DNA of 64,000 bases from Saccharomycopsis phalli (taxonomy: Eukaryota > Ascomycota > Saccharomycetes > Ascoideales > Saccharomycopsidaceae): the NCBI GenBank assembly GCA_020342235.1, contig CP073218.1:682001-746000 (forward strand), in the 5' to 3' direction. The notes below the pieces were generated by a model. It had not been told where the DNA came from and ran no database searches. It saw nothing but the letters and a program-made list of their open reading frames with translations. The number at the start of each line of letters is the position of its first letter. The first letter of the stretch is position 1. The position numbers were made by a program, and so were the translations under genes. Shown here piece by piece: positions 40,235 through 50,848 of the stretch.

Positions 40235-43200
40235 ATGGAACAGGAAGAGATTGTGATTTTGCGAACTCAGGATCAGTTATTGAATGATCTTGAAAGCAGA
40301 ATTAGTAAATTGATTGGTGGCTATCATTTTGATGAACATGACTTGGAAATATTGACAAGTCAGATTGTGAAAGGTATAAATGAGTTCCAGCTAAGTCCCC
40401 AACTATTGGATAAAAAGTTACCTATATTTATTGAGACGTTACTGGGATATTATATAAATCAATTAACGAAGGGGATTTCACAGGACAATGTTGTGAAGGC
40501 AGTGTGTGAAATTGTGTATAACTTCTCCAAAGTGCGTAACTTCAAGCTAATCAGCACACTCTTTTCTACTAATATTGAATATTTAAAGATAATAATCACT
40601 CGCTTAGGAAAAGTATTGGACAATGGATTATCAGACTGGCATGAGGTGACTGTTTTGTTATTATGGATGTCTGTTTTGGTTCTTTCTCCGTTCCAGTTGG
40701 CTGCCTTGGTAGACAGTTCTGTGATAGACTCTTTGTGCATGCGGATCTTAAATGGACAACTGGGAAGTGGTGAAAGTGGATACATTGAGGATATTAACAT
40801 ATTTGTGTACTCTAGATTTTTAACTCGCCGTGATAGTGGTGAATTCAAGCGGAAATACTATATGGAGTACTTACAGCAGTGGAACACGTTTAATCTTCGC
40901 GTAACCTTGGCTAACCTTGGCATTTTGTTAAGGATATTGAAACTTGGTGATTACGAATACTTGGATTTGCATTATGAGTTGATCCAGTCCAAATTTGAAG
41001 AGGTGAACTCACCATTGATGATGCAAGTAGTGATCAAGAACTACGGGTATTTAGCTATTAGATTCATTCAAATGATAAATGAGGGACTTCCCGAAGAAAA
41101 AAATGACGTTTACCTAGGTCATGTGGAAGATATAATTGGAAGTCTTCTTACAGTTACCGATAATCGACACACCACTGTCAGATATACCAACGCCAAGTAT
41201 CTCAGCAAAATATCTGCACTATTGCCACAGGAAATGTTCCTTGAAGTATTTGGTTCTCTTCTTGAGCAACTTGATACCTTGGTGAGCTTTAATCTCGTTT
41301 CTGTGTGTAGATACCATGGGGTGTTCGTGACAGTAGCCGAGTTATTCAAGTCGCGGTTAGTGGCAGACTCCTCAACTTTAGAGCTTGTATACAGTGTCAT
41401 TGAACCGTTTTTCCAGTTCAAGGTTAAGGAAATGAACGCTGCAATTAGTGGTAATAATATTCGTGACGCTGTGATTTATATTGTGTGGAACTTCTTGAAG
41501 TATAACACGCAGACTGTTCTTGCCAATCCTAAGACGGTGGTCAAGATCTTCTTTAATCTTCTTCTAGTATCATGTTTTGACCACGATTTGATCATTCGAA
41601 GATGTGCTGCTGCTACAATTCAGGAGCTTATTGGCCGATACGGTAAGCTTGTGTGGGGTTACTTGGGACTTAATGCTAACGAGCTTTCAGTGAAATTAGT
41701 GGAATTGATGGAGTTTGGTAAACTCAATGACTTCAAGACCACTTTCTTGCGTCACTCGATGACGTTGTATCAAGCTATTCCCCTGTTGAAGCCTGTATTT
41801 TTCAACTACTTGTTGTCTTCAAAAGCCGGTCTTTTAGACACACAATTCTCCACAAAAAGTTTGGTCTACAATAAAATAATATCTTCAGGGGTGTTCAACA
41901 TGGAACAGGACACGAAGCAGTACAGCTGTCTTTTGTTAACCCAATTATTGGAAATGGATATCAATGTCTCAGACATAGTTGCAATTATTCATTATTTGAT
42001 CAAAACAATGGATGATGGCACGTTCACTCTTTTACCAATTTCTCAGCTTTTCAAATTATTAGTCACTAGAATTTCTACTGACCAAGACCTTAAAAACATC
42101 AACGAAGTCGCTAAAAAATTGAAATCAATTGTAAATACCCTCAATTATGATAGTCATAAGGATGATCCTTTCAATGGATACGAGATATTGTCGCTAATAA
42201 CTATCCTTCTTCCCTATTATTCACACCAGGAGGCAGTCCCACTTTTGAACTTGGTCTTCAGTATTATCCGACAAACACATGGAAAAATTACCAAAGCTTT
42301 TCAAGAATTTCTTTTCCAGTTATCGGACCTCCCAATATTATTAGAGTCGGAATTTGCGTCTAAATTCACAACAAAATTAAAGTATTATCTCAAAAACGGT
42401 AATGCTACCACAGCTGAAAGTATTGGATATTTACCATTGTCATATTTAATACAGCATGATTTTTTGCAATTAATAGAATCGCTACTCATCAAAAAGACCA
42501 TCAACTACGAAACTAGAGTCAATTTGTTAAAATCTGTGCGTATTATTATCAGTCAATGTCAAAGTGAGCTCCCTACTGGGTTTATGAAGGTGATAATTTG
42601 CCAACTTGATGATTATACAATAAGTGAACAGGGTGATATCGGAAATAAAATCCGTCAAGAAACTTTGAATGTCATTGAAGTCAACTTGGAATTTTTCCAA
42701 AAGTACAGAGATGACATTGAGCCAAGACTTTTGAGACTTTCCAGTGAGATCATTGATCGCATAAAGTACAAAAGCGTACGGTTGTTACTTACCATGTTTT
42801 TCAAAAATGATCATCAGCTCATGAGAAGTTGCAATGATATCATTGAACAAAATGATTACTACCTGTATTATAATTGGCTTCTAGAAATGTTCAGTAACGC
42901 GTACATGACGCGTAATGTTACACTCTGTGCCAGACAAGGATTCATGATGGGGATTATACTATCCATTGGGGTTATCAGTGGAAACAATATGAGTTCTTTC
43001 AAGTCGCTTAATAGCTTGATTTATTTTTTTGATGTGTTTTTGTCCCTGGATTTGAAGGTTATGTTCCTTGAAGATATGATCAATCATTTAGCCAGTCAAG
43101 AAAAACGAATGAACTTCAATTTACAAAAGAATCGTGAGTATGACTTGACCGATAAAGTTAGGACGTGCTGCCTTAATTTGATGGGCAAGTTAGTCGACGG

Positions 43201-43570
43201 AAACGTGAATCTTGTGGAAGTAGAAAATAAAGTGGAAGTGCTAAAGAAAGTATATGTGCGGATCTACAACGTTGAAATTAAAACTAAATCCGTCCAGAAT
43301 TTAAGTAATATTGTTAAGATATATCGATTTATATTTGAGAACGGCGTGTTACAGCCAGAAATAATTCAAAGATTCAAAAAGATGGTGGTTCGTTTTTCTC
43401 GAAATGAGGGATTGATGATTAAAGTCTTGGAGAGTTTAAGCCAGATTTATCGAGATTCAGGGGATGAAAAATATTCCAAAGTGTTGGAGTATATAGAGAC
43501 TGTGGAAATCAAACAAATAATCATGGATGTTCAAGCTAAGAGTGATGGGCTATTCTTGAAAGATCTTTAA
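40235..43570 (+). CDS. CIN1: Tubulin-folding cofactor D
   Basis: The 1111-residue, almost entirely alpha-helical HEAT/armadillo protein matches Cin1/TBCD, which captures beta-tubulin during heterodimer assembly with Pac2 and the Arl2 homologue Cin4. The diagnostic region is at residues 125-150: SDWHEVTVLLLWMSVLVLSP matches the WE-x-RY-x-LLLWLS signature of cofactor D. HEAT-like units such as DHDLIIRRCAAATIQELIGR recur. S. cerevisiae Cin1 has 1014 residues. Codons are strongly AT-biased, unlike GDB1 or CTF4 in the flanks. Confidence 0.85.
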   Translation: MEQEEIVILRTQDQLLNDLESRISKLIGGYHFDEHDLEILTSQIVKGINEFQLSPQLLDKKLPIFIETLLGYYINQLTKGISQDNVVKAVCEIVYNFSKVRNFKLISTLFSTNIEYLKIIITRLGKVLDNGLSDWHEVTVLLLWMSVLVLSPFQLAALVDSSVIDSLCMRILNGQLGSGESGYIEDINIFVYSRFLTRRDSGEFKRKYYMEYLQQWNTFNLRVTLANLGILLRILKLGDYEYLDLHYELIQSKFEEVNSPLMMQVVIKNYGYLAIRFIQMINEGLPEEKNDVYLGHVEDIIGSLLTVTDNRHTTVRYTNAKYLSKISALLPQEMFLEVFGSLLEQLDTLVSFNLVSVCRYHGVFVTVAELFKSRLVADSSTLELVYSVIEPFFQFKVKEMNAAISGNNIRDAVIYIVWNFLKYNTQTVLANPKTVVKIFFNLLLVSCFDHDLIIRRCAAATIQELIGRYGKLVWGYLGLNANELSVKLVELMEFGKLNDFKTTFLRHSMTLYQAIPLLKPVFFNYLLSSKAGLLDTQFSTKSLVYNKIISSGVFNMEQDTKQYSCLLLTQLLEMDINVSDIVAIIHYLIKTMDDGTFTLLPISQLFKLLVTRISTDQDLKNINEVAKKLKSIVNTLNYDSHKDDPFNGYEILSLITILLPYYSHQEAVPLLNLVFSIIRQTHGKITKAFQEFLFQLSDLPILLESEFASKFTTKLKYYLKNGNATTAESIGYLPLSYLIQHDFLQLIESLLIKKTINYETRVNLLKSVRIIISQCQSELPTGFMKVIICQLDDYTISEQGDIGNKIRQETLNVIEVNLEFFQKYRDDIEPRLLRLSSEIIDRIKYKSVRLLLTMFFKNDHQLMRSCNDIIEQNDYYLYYNWLLEMFSNAYMTRNVTLCARQGFMMGIILSIGVISGNNMSSFKSLNSLIYFFDVFLSLDLKVMFLEDMINHLASQEKRMNFNLQKNREYDLTDKVRTCCLNLMGKLVDGNVNLVEVENKVEVLKKVYVRIYNVEIKTKSVQNLSNIVKIYRFIFENGVLQPEIIQRFKKMVVRFSRNEGLMIKVLESLSQIYRDSGDEKYSKVLEYIETVEIKQIIMDVQAKSDGLFLKDL

Positions 43571-44158
43571 TGATATAACGCAGTGTGTTTTGATCATACA
43601 AGAATTGATTTGGAATTAATATTTATCTAACTTCTTGGGTCGAACGTTTAAGCTAGTGGAAAATATGATTGTTTTGACTCATTGGAACCTTTAATCATTA
43701 TTATAAAGTAATGAGACCCTGGCTTGTGTTTTTTGATGCGTTTGAAGACCTAATGTGAGCACAGTGACGAACGAATCCCTGCTGGTACTCTATGAGAACT
43801 GTCGGTATTTATTCATTTCTCATTACTTTATATGATTGTTAAATGCCTGTCACTTTTTGGCACTATAGAGATAATAGCTGTAATGAAGAGAAGGCTTAAC
43901 CTTAATTTTTGTAACTCGGATCATCCTTGAATTCCTTTTAGAGAGTTAGGACTTTCCCTCTTCTAATTGTTAATTCCTGTCTGGCTCTAGTTCCTCCTTG
44001 AGTGAAGTTACCCTAACAGGTTCAACTCCACTTTACTCCAAGCATAAGCCCTTTCATGTCAAGTATATTTTATTGAAAAAAAAACTGGACCTAAATGACG
44101 CACCTAGAATATATCCGTCGTCTAAATAGGTAACAATAAAGGTAAAACAGACAAAAAA
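43571..44158. other. CIN1 3' flank with an imperfect inverted repeat
   Basis: No gene is seen. A pair of arms at 43693-43715 and 43817-43838 (aatcat, then ataaagtaatgaga, and its complement) encloses about 100 bp. The rest is AT-rich without tandem repeats. Confidence 0.6.
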
Positions 44159-44230
44159 TGAGTGGTCGGAGAATCGAACCCCGGTCCCATGCTTGGAAGG
44201 CATAGATGATAACCACTACACTAACCACCC
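44159..44230 (-). tRNA. tRNA-Gly(UCC), copy 1
   Basis: The 72-nt gene on the minus strand has acceptor GGGTGGT/ACCACTC (one G-U), D loop tagtgtagtggtta, anticodon loop CTTCCAA giving UCC, and T loop TTCGATT; the discriminator is A. It matches yeast tRNA-Gly(UCC). The copy at 46387-46458 is identical. A T-rich stretch follows on the minus strand. A solo LTR begins 15 bp upstream of its 5' end. Confidence 0.97.
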
Positions 44231-44245
44231 ATTATTGAAAATTTG

Positions 44246-44534
44246 TGTAACGAGAATTGGTCAGAACGACTGTGCACGTGAAATGATCACGTGTACAGCC
44301 ATAAGGTCAGGGATCCAGCCAAAGATATATGCAGGGGGAATGGGGAGAAGCCATGAGAGGAGTGACAATAAGTACTATATATATGAGCACAATAAAGGGG
44401 TAAGGAGGATTAACCTGATATTAAGGGAATCTTAATACTTCTTACAACTTATACTGTGTAGTTAACATAAGAATTACTTGACTATTCAGCATAATAAGTG
44501 TGTTAACGAGAGGTTCTGATTATTTCTCGTTACA
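44246..44534 (+). mobile_element. Solo LTR (289 bp) next to tRNA-Gly, family A
   Basis: The element begins tgtaacgagaa and ends ttctcgttaca, an 11-bp terminal inverted repeat with the TG...CA ends of an LTR. It is flanked by a 5-bp direct repeat, atttg, at 44241-44245 and 44535-44539. Inside are a TATATATA box near 44377 and an AATAAA. It starts 15 bp upstream of the tRNA-Gly 5' end, the window targeted by Ty3-type and other Pol III-directed integrases. No internal region remains. The intact duplication and termini suggest a fairly young relic. Confidence 0.87.
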
Positions 44535-44582
44535 ATTTGGGGTTTAGAAATTCACTAAGACCTTATGAATGAATCAAATTGA

Positions 44583-44925
44583 TATAACGAATTTAGTCCG
44601 GGCTAATCGTTATAACACTTATAATCCTTATCCAACAGCCCAAGGCCTGCTGACTACAATGTATAAGTTGTAAGATGAGCTCCAAAATCTTGGTTCCCTT
44701 CAATATTGTATTTCCTTCATATTTATACTCTTTCCTAAGTAGGGTAGCCCGACGCTACCCAGGTAGACTAATGCTACCTAAGGTGGATAGACTAACGCTA
44801 CCTCCCGTAAGCAGTTGCTGCGCCACTTCTAATTACTTCATCCAATACCCTCCAGATATCGCGATGCATACCTTCATAACCATGTGAGCACGTGACTAAG
44901 AGCTTTCTGACCTTATCTCGTTACA
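44583..44925 (-). mobile_element. Solo LTR (343 bp), family A, opposite orientation
   Basis: Read on the minus strand, this element opens tgtaacgaga like the LTR at 44246-44534 and shares further blocks with it: a ggtcaga-cacgtg stretch near the start and 'acaacttatac' plus 'tgtagt' in the middle. It carries a TATAAATA box. A 5-bp direct repeat, attga, flanks it (44578-44582 and 44926-44930). The far end matches the family terminus only loosely, so it is older or from another subfamily. Inside lie three 20-bp repeats around 'gtagactaatgctacc'. The two LTRs are 48 bp apart and inserted independently. Confidence 0.8.
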
Positions 44926-45194
44926 ATTGAGAAATACCAAATTGCAATAGTAAGAATTAATTCTATAGTTATAGAAGGCTCCCCTGGAGGATATTGATAT
45001 TTTGCCATCTAAAAACTAAGCATGGGGCCTCTAAGTTTGGGGTCGAGAAAGAACCCTTTGAATAGGGATAAAAACGCTCAACTTGATCTGTTAGAAACGG
45101 TTAGAGAGAGATAACTCGGGCATAGCTAAGGAGTATCACCACTAAGGGAACTATCTATATGGCTGTTCTCCTTGTACCGCTGTAAAGAAAATGA

Positions 45195-46070
45195 TCTACT
45201 CATCGAGCAATAACGTGTAGAGCCCTATAAATGAGTGAACTGCCTTTGTATCTGTCAAAAGACAGTAAGCTAATACTCTAGTAATAAGGCATTTGCTTAT
45301 TGCTTCCTGATTTCGGAATACCTCTAGATGTGGACATGATGGATCATGGAAGGTTGTTGGGAAGGGATTATGGCAACGGAGCACTTGGGGTCGCAAGCTG
45401 GATTGAATTGTCTCTTAATGGTGTATGATACCAAGCTTTTTACACTAAGTATTTGGCTAACCAGACTTAAAATTTTGTTTGAACCAGCTAAGGTTTCAGC
45501 AAATAGAAGTTTATCTTTGGCTGTAGTAACCTTTAATGAATCCGTTTCCGCATAGTGTTTTGGAGTAGGCCGGTAGAAAAATCTCTCCGATGACCGCTGA
45601 TCTATGCCATTTCTCGGCTAGGATCTCGATTATTTGGTCTTTAAGGAGTCATGTTTTGCGTCTGAGTATATGGAGGGCCCCGACTGGTCTTGGATTTGAT
45701 CTGATTGGGTTTGGATTAATATTTCCGCTAGTGATTTATATTGGATGAGATTCCATTGATCTTTGATATGTTGCTCCCATTTCAAGAGTATTAAAAGTCT
45801 CTCTGATGAGAGGGTGGGAATAGGCGTATTGGTTAATAACTCCTAGAACTGTCTGAATATTAATACTCTCTTGGAGAAGATTTTCCATGTTGGTGTTGAT
45901 AAACAATTGTGCCCACTTTCACATAGCAACTAGCTTTGGAAGTAGTTGGATCAGGAGCAGCCCTGCTTCGATATAGAGGAGTCTTGTCAGAGTTGGCATC
46001 AACATCACTAGTGCTGTTCGCAATGACACGTTGTAGCTCACTCATATAGCTTCAAGTTGGGTATTTGTAA
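45195..46070 (-). mobile_element. Fossil of a copia-type (Ty1-like) pol, C-terminal part
   Basis: Translated fragments on the minus strand resemble, in the right order, the end of a Ty1/copia polyprotein: the stretch between reverse transcriptase and RNase H, a short YSDA-type motif, and RNase H blocks with an S/T-T-x-A/E start. The match is by eye and weak. The element is clearly broken, with several to many breaks, and no gag, integrase or complete reverse transcriptase was recognised. No LTR pair was found for it; the family-A LTR at 44583-44925 has its own target duplication and is probably unrelated. Likely old. Confidence 0.5.
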
Positions 46071-46386
46071 GCTTATGGTAGAAGATTTCTAGCCCATACG
46101 TGATAAGGACAGGTCTTGAACAAAGTCAGTGTGGTGCATCCCCGATTTCATATGTGATGTGTTAAGTATAGTCTATAATAGCTTTAACAAAGCACTAGCT
46201 TCATACCTGAAAGAAGATACAGGTACCCATACAAACAAGTTTACCCACTCATCTGGCTACTCAATCCCAAAGGAACAAAACAAATAATAATTAGAGTTTA
46301 TTCTTAACAGCAATTACCATGACTTATCAGACTGAACAAATAAACACTAACTTTTCCCAAGTAAAAAAACAGACAAAACCAAAAAA

Positions 46387-46458
46387 TGAGTGGTCGGAGA
46401 ATCGAACCCCGGTCCCATGCTTGGAAGGCATAGATGATAACCACTACACTAACCACCC
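46387..46458 (-). tRNA. tRNA-Gly(UCC), copy 2
   Basis: The 72-nt minus-strand gene is identical to the copy at 44159-44230, with the same anticodon loop CTTCCAA. Its 3' flank (gacaaaaccaaaaaa on the plus strand) also resembles that of copy 1, which suggests a segmental copy or gene conversion. An imperfect inverted repeat begins 16 bp upstream of its 5' end. Confidence 0.97.
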
Positions 46459-46474
46459 ATTGTTATTGATTTTT

Positions 46475-46579
46475 TGTATGTTGCTTATATAACCTCATAT
46501 GTAAAATTGACTCAGTTGTTGTTCCTGAAACTTCGACTTAAGGACACGCTGATAGTTCTACAGGATATAATAACATACA
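46475..46579. repeat. 105-bp element with inverted ends upstream of tRNA-Gly copy 2
   Basis: The segment starts tgtatgttgcttatat and ends atataataacataca, an imperfect terminal inverted repeat of about 17 bp with TG...CA ends. It begins 16 bp upstream of the tRNA, the same place where the family-A LTR sits at copy 1. No direct repeat flanks it. It could be a remnant LTR or a chance palindrome. Confidence 0.35.
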
Positions 46580-47293
46580 GGAGACTTTTCTCAACATATG
46601 GAAAATTAATGACGGAGTGCATTAGGTTTTAGGGTACTGATTTTGTAGTGTTTCAGGAATTAACAAGGTTTAGGTAGTGGCCATTTTTTATTTCATCAAT
46701 AGACACCGTTGGCAATAGAATAGATTTATTATAGATACAAAGTATTTATTTGTGACTCCAATTACTATTCAATAAAGATACCGGAAGACTAGTATCAATA
46801 TTTCCTGTGGATAATGCACCTTTTAAATCAACAAAGAAAGTGTATTTATCCATAATCCAAATCGCCCAATTAAACCAAATGACACGTCTGATGTTATCCT
46901 AGGTAGGTAAGTAAAATCTGGTTAGTTTAAGGATTCTATGCCAAGACCCCGGAAAAGATACACTGACTGCTGCTACAAGTAGTGTGTAGTAATATACAAT
47001 CTGCCCACAATATATTTGAGGGTAGTTTTCACTTTGCAGTAGCTATAGAGCAATTTTTGTTGCAATATAATAAAAACTAAATATTAAACCAAGGATCATG
47101 ATTTACCGATTTATCTCTCTCATAAAATACGGCTACATTCCGTGGCACGAAATGTCCCGTAGCATAACATTCTATGTAAGTCACTAAATTTGAAGCTTTC
47201 GGCTCGCCATAGCCTTTGGAACCACGATTCCAATGAATAGTATATACAATAAAATTCTACAGTAGAAACAAAACAATTATACGTAAATTAAAT
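46580..47293. other. AT-rich spacer before the hexose transporter 3' end
   Basis: No gene or tandem repeat is seen. Confidence 0.4.
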
Positions 47294-48871
47294 TTAGACA
47301 GACTCAGTCTTCTTTATCGAATCATTATGGTCGTGAATTTGCTTGTCATCTTCAGTGTTGTTTCTGAAGACGGCCTTTTCAGCAGGGGTAAATGCTCTTG
47401 ATTGCCAGGCATTTGGAATGGTATTATACAATTCTTCAATCTCTTCCAAGGTGTATCCCTTGGTCTCGTAGACCAAGAACCAGACAAAGAAGAAGGAAAT
47501 GAGATTGCATCCACCCCAGATGAAGAACACCTTCGAACCCAAGTTGGCATTACCCTTTCCAGAGTCGACCAAGTATGGGGTAGCGTATGCAATGGCAAAG
47601 TTAAACAACCAATTGGAGGCGGTACAAAGAGCAATGGACTTGGCTCTAACCTTCAATGGGAAGATCTCACCAGTGATAACCCAACAAATTGGACCCCATG
47701 TTGCGGCAAAGAAGGCAATAAAGATACAAGCAAAGGCAACCAAGACCTGGTTGGCAGACTTGGACAGAGCAGCGACACCCACAATGGCAATGATAAAGTC
47801 AGAAACGCACATACCAGCAGAACCGATCAAAAGAAGGTTTCTTCTTCCGACAAGCTCAATGAGCAAGACACCTGGGAAAGACATACCAAGGTTGACGACG
47901 TTTGTGGCAAGAGAGATCAAAAACGAGTTGCTAATACCAGAATTCTTGAAGAACTGAGTTCCGTAGTAAAAGATGAAGTTGATACCAGTCAACTGTTGGA
48001 GGGCTTGGAGACCACAACCGGTGATGATCTTCTTCAACTGGGAGTTTCTAGCGGAGAACACATCAATCCAGCTGGCAGAGCCGGTGGACATTTCGTACTC
48101 GTAGTTAGCCTTGATTTCGTCGTACTCTTCCAAGATAACTGAATCGTCAGCTGGCAAGCTGTGCAAGATAGCCAAAGACTCACGAGCTTTGTCGTCCATA
48201 CCTTTCTTAACAAAGTAACGTGGGGACTCTGGAAGAAACATCAAACCAATTCCAAGAATAAGGGCCCATGCAAATTGGATAGCGATTGGGATTCTGTAGG
48301 AGCCGGAGTCGTTTCTGTTGTGGGTACCCTGGTTGACACAAGAGGCAACCAATAAACCGACGGTGATAGCCAACTGATAACTGGCAATCAAAGCACCTCT
48401 GATCCACTTTGGAGTACACTCTGCTTGGTATAAAGGAATACACGACGACACCAAACCAACACCTAAACCACCAATGGCTCTTCCAGCACAAAGTAAATTA
48501 ATGTGTGTAGAAGCAGTCTGGAGAATAATACCAATGTTGAAAACCACCAAAGCAGAAAAGATGATTGTTATTCTCCGACCAAACTTATCGGCGAAATACG
48601 ATCCCAGCAACGACCCAATGAAAGTACCAAGCGAAAGAATAGACACAATCAAAGAGCTTTCCCCGGCAGTAAATTTGCCCACTTCCTTCTCAGGAAAGTG
48701 CTTTAACACATAGTCCATAGCAAGAATACCACTGATCGTACCGGTATCATATCCATATAGCACACCAGCAAAGGCAGAGAAGATACCAACAGTGATACCC
48801 ATTCGCGCGGATCCACGCTTCTCTTCTGGGTTGAAAAAAGTTCTAACTAATCGATTCTGTGAAAGAGACAT
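47294..48871 (-). CDS. High-affinity hexose transporter (MFS sugar porter)
   Basis: The 525-residue protein is a twelve-helix MFS sugar porter of the fungal high-affinity glucose transporter type (K. lactis Hgt1, Candida HGT). Motifs in order are GVLYGYDTGTISGI in helix 1, DKFGRRI in loop 2-3, GRAIGGLGVGLVS, PESPRYFVKKG after helix 6, QQLTGINFIFYYG in helix 7, GRRNLLLIG and FLVYETKGYTLEEIEELY after helix 12. The ATG at 48871 yields MSLSQNRLVRTFF. The promoter begins with an A-rich stretch. Such genes are usually glucose-repressed; no Mig1 site was confirmed here. Substrate range within hexoses cannot be read from sequence. Confidence 0.92.
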   Translation of the reverse strand: MSLSQNRLVRTFFNPEEKRGSARMGITVGIFSAFAGVLYGYDTGTISGILAMDYVLKHFPEKEVGKFTAGESSLIVSILSLGTFIGSLLGSYFADKFGRRITIIFSALVVFNIGIILQTASTHINLLCAGRAIGGLGVGLVSSCIPLYQAECTPKWIRGALIASYQLAITVGLLVASCVNQGTHNRNDSGSYRIPIAIQFAWALILGIGLMFLPESPRYFVKKGMDDKARESLAILHSLPADDSVILEEYDEIKANYEYEMSTGSASWIDVFSARNSQLKKIITGCGLQALQQLTGINFIFYYGTQFFKNSGISNSFLISLATNVVNLGMSFPGVLLIELVGRRNLLLIGSAGMCVSDFIIAIVGVAALSKSANQVLVAFACIFIAFFAATWGPICWVITGEIFPLKVRAKSIALCTASNWLFNFAIAYATPYLVDSGKGNANLGSKVFFIWGGCNLISFFFVWFLVYETKGYTLEEIEELYNTIPNAWQSRAFTPAEKAVFRNNTEDDKQIHDHNDSIKKTESV

Positions 48872-50848
48872 ATCGATGATAAAAAAAAAAAGTAGGAACA
48901 ATTGCGGTCTTTTATAGTTTTCTGGGGCAGGAAAATTTTGTAAACATTTTTCGGAAGAACTGCGTACGATTATAGTTTGGTTGCATGCTTAGCTGTATTC
49001 CTTCAGCCTTTTTTTTCCGGGAGCGTACAAACCCAGACACACTAGACATGACTTTAATACTGAATCAAGAGAAGCACATGTTACTACGATGATATTATCT
49101 TTCATATTCAAAAGAATTTTTTCTATTCTCTTTTCTATTCTCTCTCTATCTTTGTTGTTCAATTTTCATGAAGCAAGAGACGTACCTCAATGCAACTATA
49201 CACCTGTTATGCTAGCTCCACATTTACTATTTTTTGGGGTAATTCCGAAGTAGAATTTGCGGAGAAATTAAGCCTATCTAATGATGTAACTAGTGTAACT
49301 ATCTAATGAGAGCTTCAGGCTTTCCAGCACATAAAGCAGTTTGATTGCTTGGCATTTAGTTTGCTTGGCCTAGGTTGCTCGACCTTCGGAGTTTTTGAAA
49401 TCGTTGCCTTGGCATTCCTGTATCTCTCTATTTATCCCCAGTTCATATGCAACATTATGCATTTGTATATGCTAATGTTTCAATTCCAGTTGAAAATCCG
49501 GAGAAGCACGTATTCACGCGATCGTTCACGGGGCAATGCTGTTTCGGAGAAATACGGTTTTATTTGACTCCATCTTGTCTAGTCTTGGCGTATCGCTTTG
49601 GGAGTACCACTAGAACAGTTTACAATATCAACTTGAATCGCCAAGATGCAATGGAAGATAATATGATTAGCGGTTTGTATGGAGAATTGCAAACCAAAAT
49701 TCCGGAGACTTCACAAAAAAAACCAAAATGCCGGAAAATTAACCAAAGGCAAACCTATGCCCGGTTGGGGTAATTATTCAGCTAAGCACATCAAAAAATT
49801 CTGTAAGGTGATTTCTTACTTCCCCGGCATAAAATTAAATACTGAGCGTTATGCACCCCAGGCCTTCAACTAGATAACCAAACTACAAGGGGACGTTGAA
49901 CCATAAACGTCACCCATCGAGCAGCCGATGCATTTGTAAATTAAGAGAACTGGAGGCCGTCGTCGTTAGTCTCTCCAACATATTTTGATCGCCAAGAAAA
50001 AATATTCCGAAAACTCTGCATGAGGATCATTTATACCCCACCAAAAAAAAACACGTAAGATCTCCAGCTCTGAAATTAGAGCTGCAAATGTCACTCACCG
50101 GGTAACTGATTGGCACGCTATTTGTTTCCTTCAACATCACTAGTTCAAAGATTGAGTCCCACAAGCTAAGAAATGATATGTCTACTATTAAAAAAAAAAA
50201 GACTCTCTATTACACAATTTAGATGACAGTACCGAAGACCCCATTTATTGCCATCAGTTTCTTGGATAGTGAAATGTCAACCATATGGAATTTAAATCCG
50301 CTTCCTGAGATAACCAGTCTTGTAGATCAAACCTTCTATACTCCTTCGCATGCGTGGGGACGTTATACAGTGTACACAGACTATTGTTTGTAGCGGTTCC
50401 ACCAATAACTTTATGTATTCCATTATAGGACTTGAGTGACCCTTCCTCAAGAGCACGTGACTCTGGTTATGATCATTATGTACTGGGCTATTCCCTAAGG
50501 ATAATTTGTCATGAAGCCCATCCTTCTATTGATTGGATATAGTTGTAAGTAGACATGGTTGATTAAATATAGAATGCTATATATTTTATTGTTTCTTTGA
50601 ATAGAATGATTGTGCAATGATCTATTATATTGCTGGTATATAACAGACAATGGCCCGCTTTAACGCAAATACCACTCTTAATCTTTGGCAATGTCATTAC
50701 GGAATCTTAACATCAAACAGCTTTGGTCCTTGCGATACAACTGTCATGGAGATTTTATCACAATACTACAGAATTAGATTCGAGTACTACAAACATCATT
50801 TCAATTATCGCTTTCATAAGATGTCGAAAACATACAGTACAATATAAT
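48872..50848. other. Long AT-rich spacer between the transporter and RPS23
   Basis: This is nearly 2 kb without a supported gene. It should contain the transporter promoter and the RPS23 3' end. A CGGGTAA occurs at 50099-50105, and several A/T homopolymers are present. Frames at 49349-49773 and 50650-50847 have no recognisable content. Confidence 0.4.

Noticed and set aside
44583-46070. Reading the minus-strand LTR as the 3' LTR of the copia fossil
   Set aside because: The LTR is flanked on both sides by the same 5-bp duplication, as expected for an independent solo LTR, and no polypurine tract precedes it.
49349-49773. Overlapping frames of 72 and 108 codons upstream of the hexose transporter
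   Set aside because: No recognisable content and probably chance in a 2-kb spacer, although a lineage-specific gene cannot be excluded.
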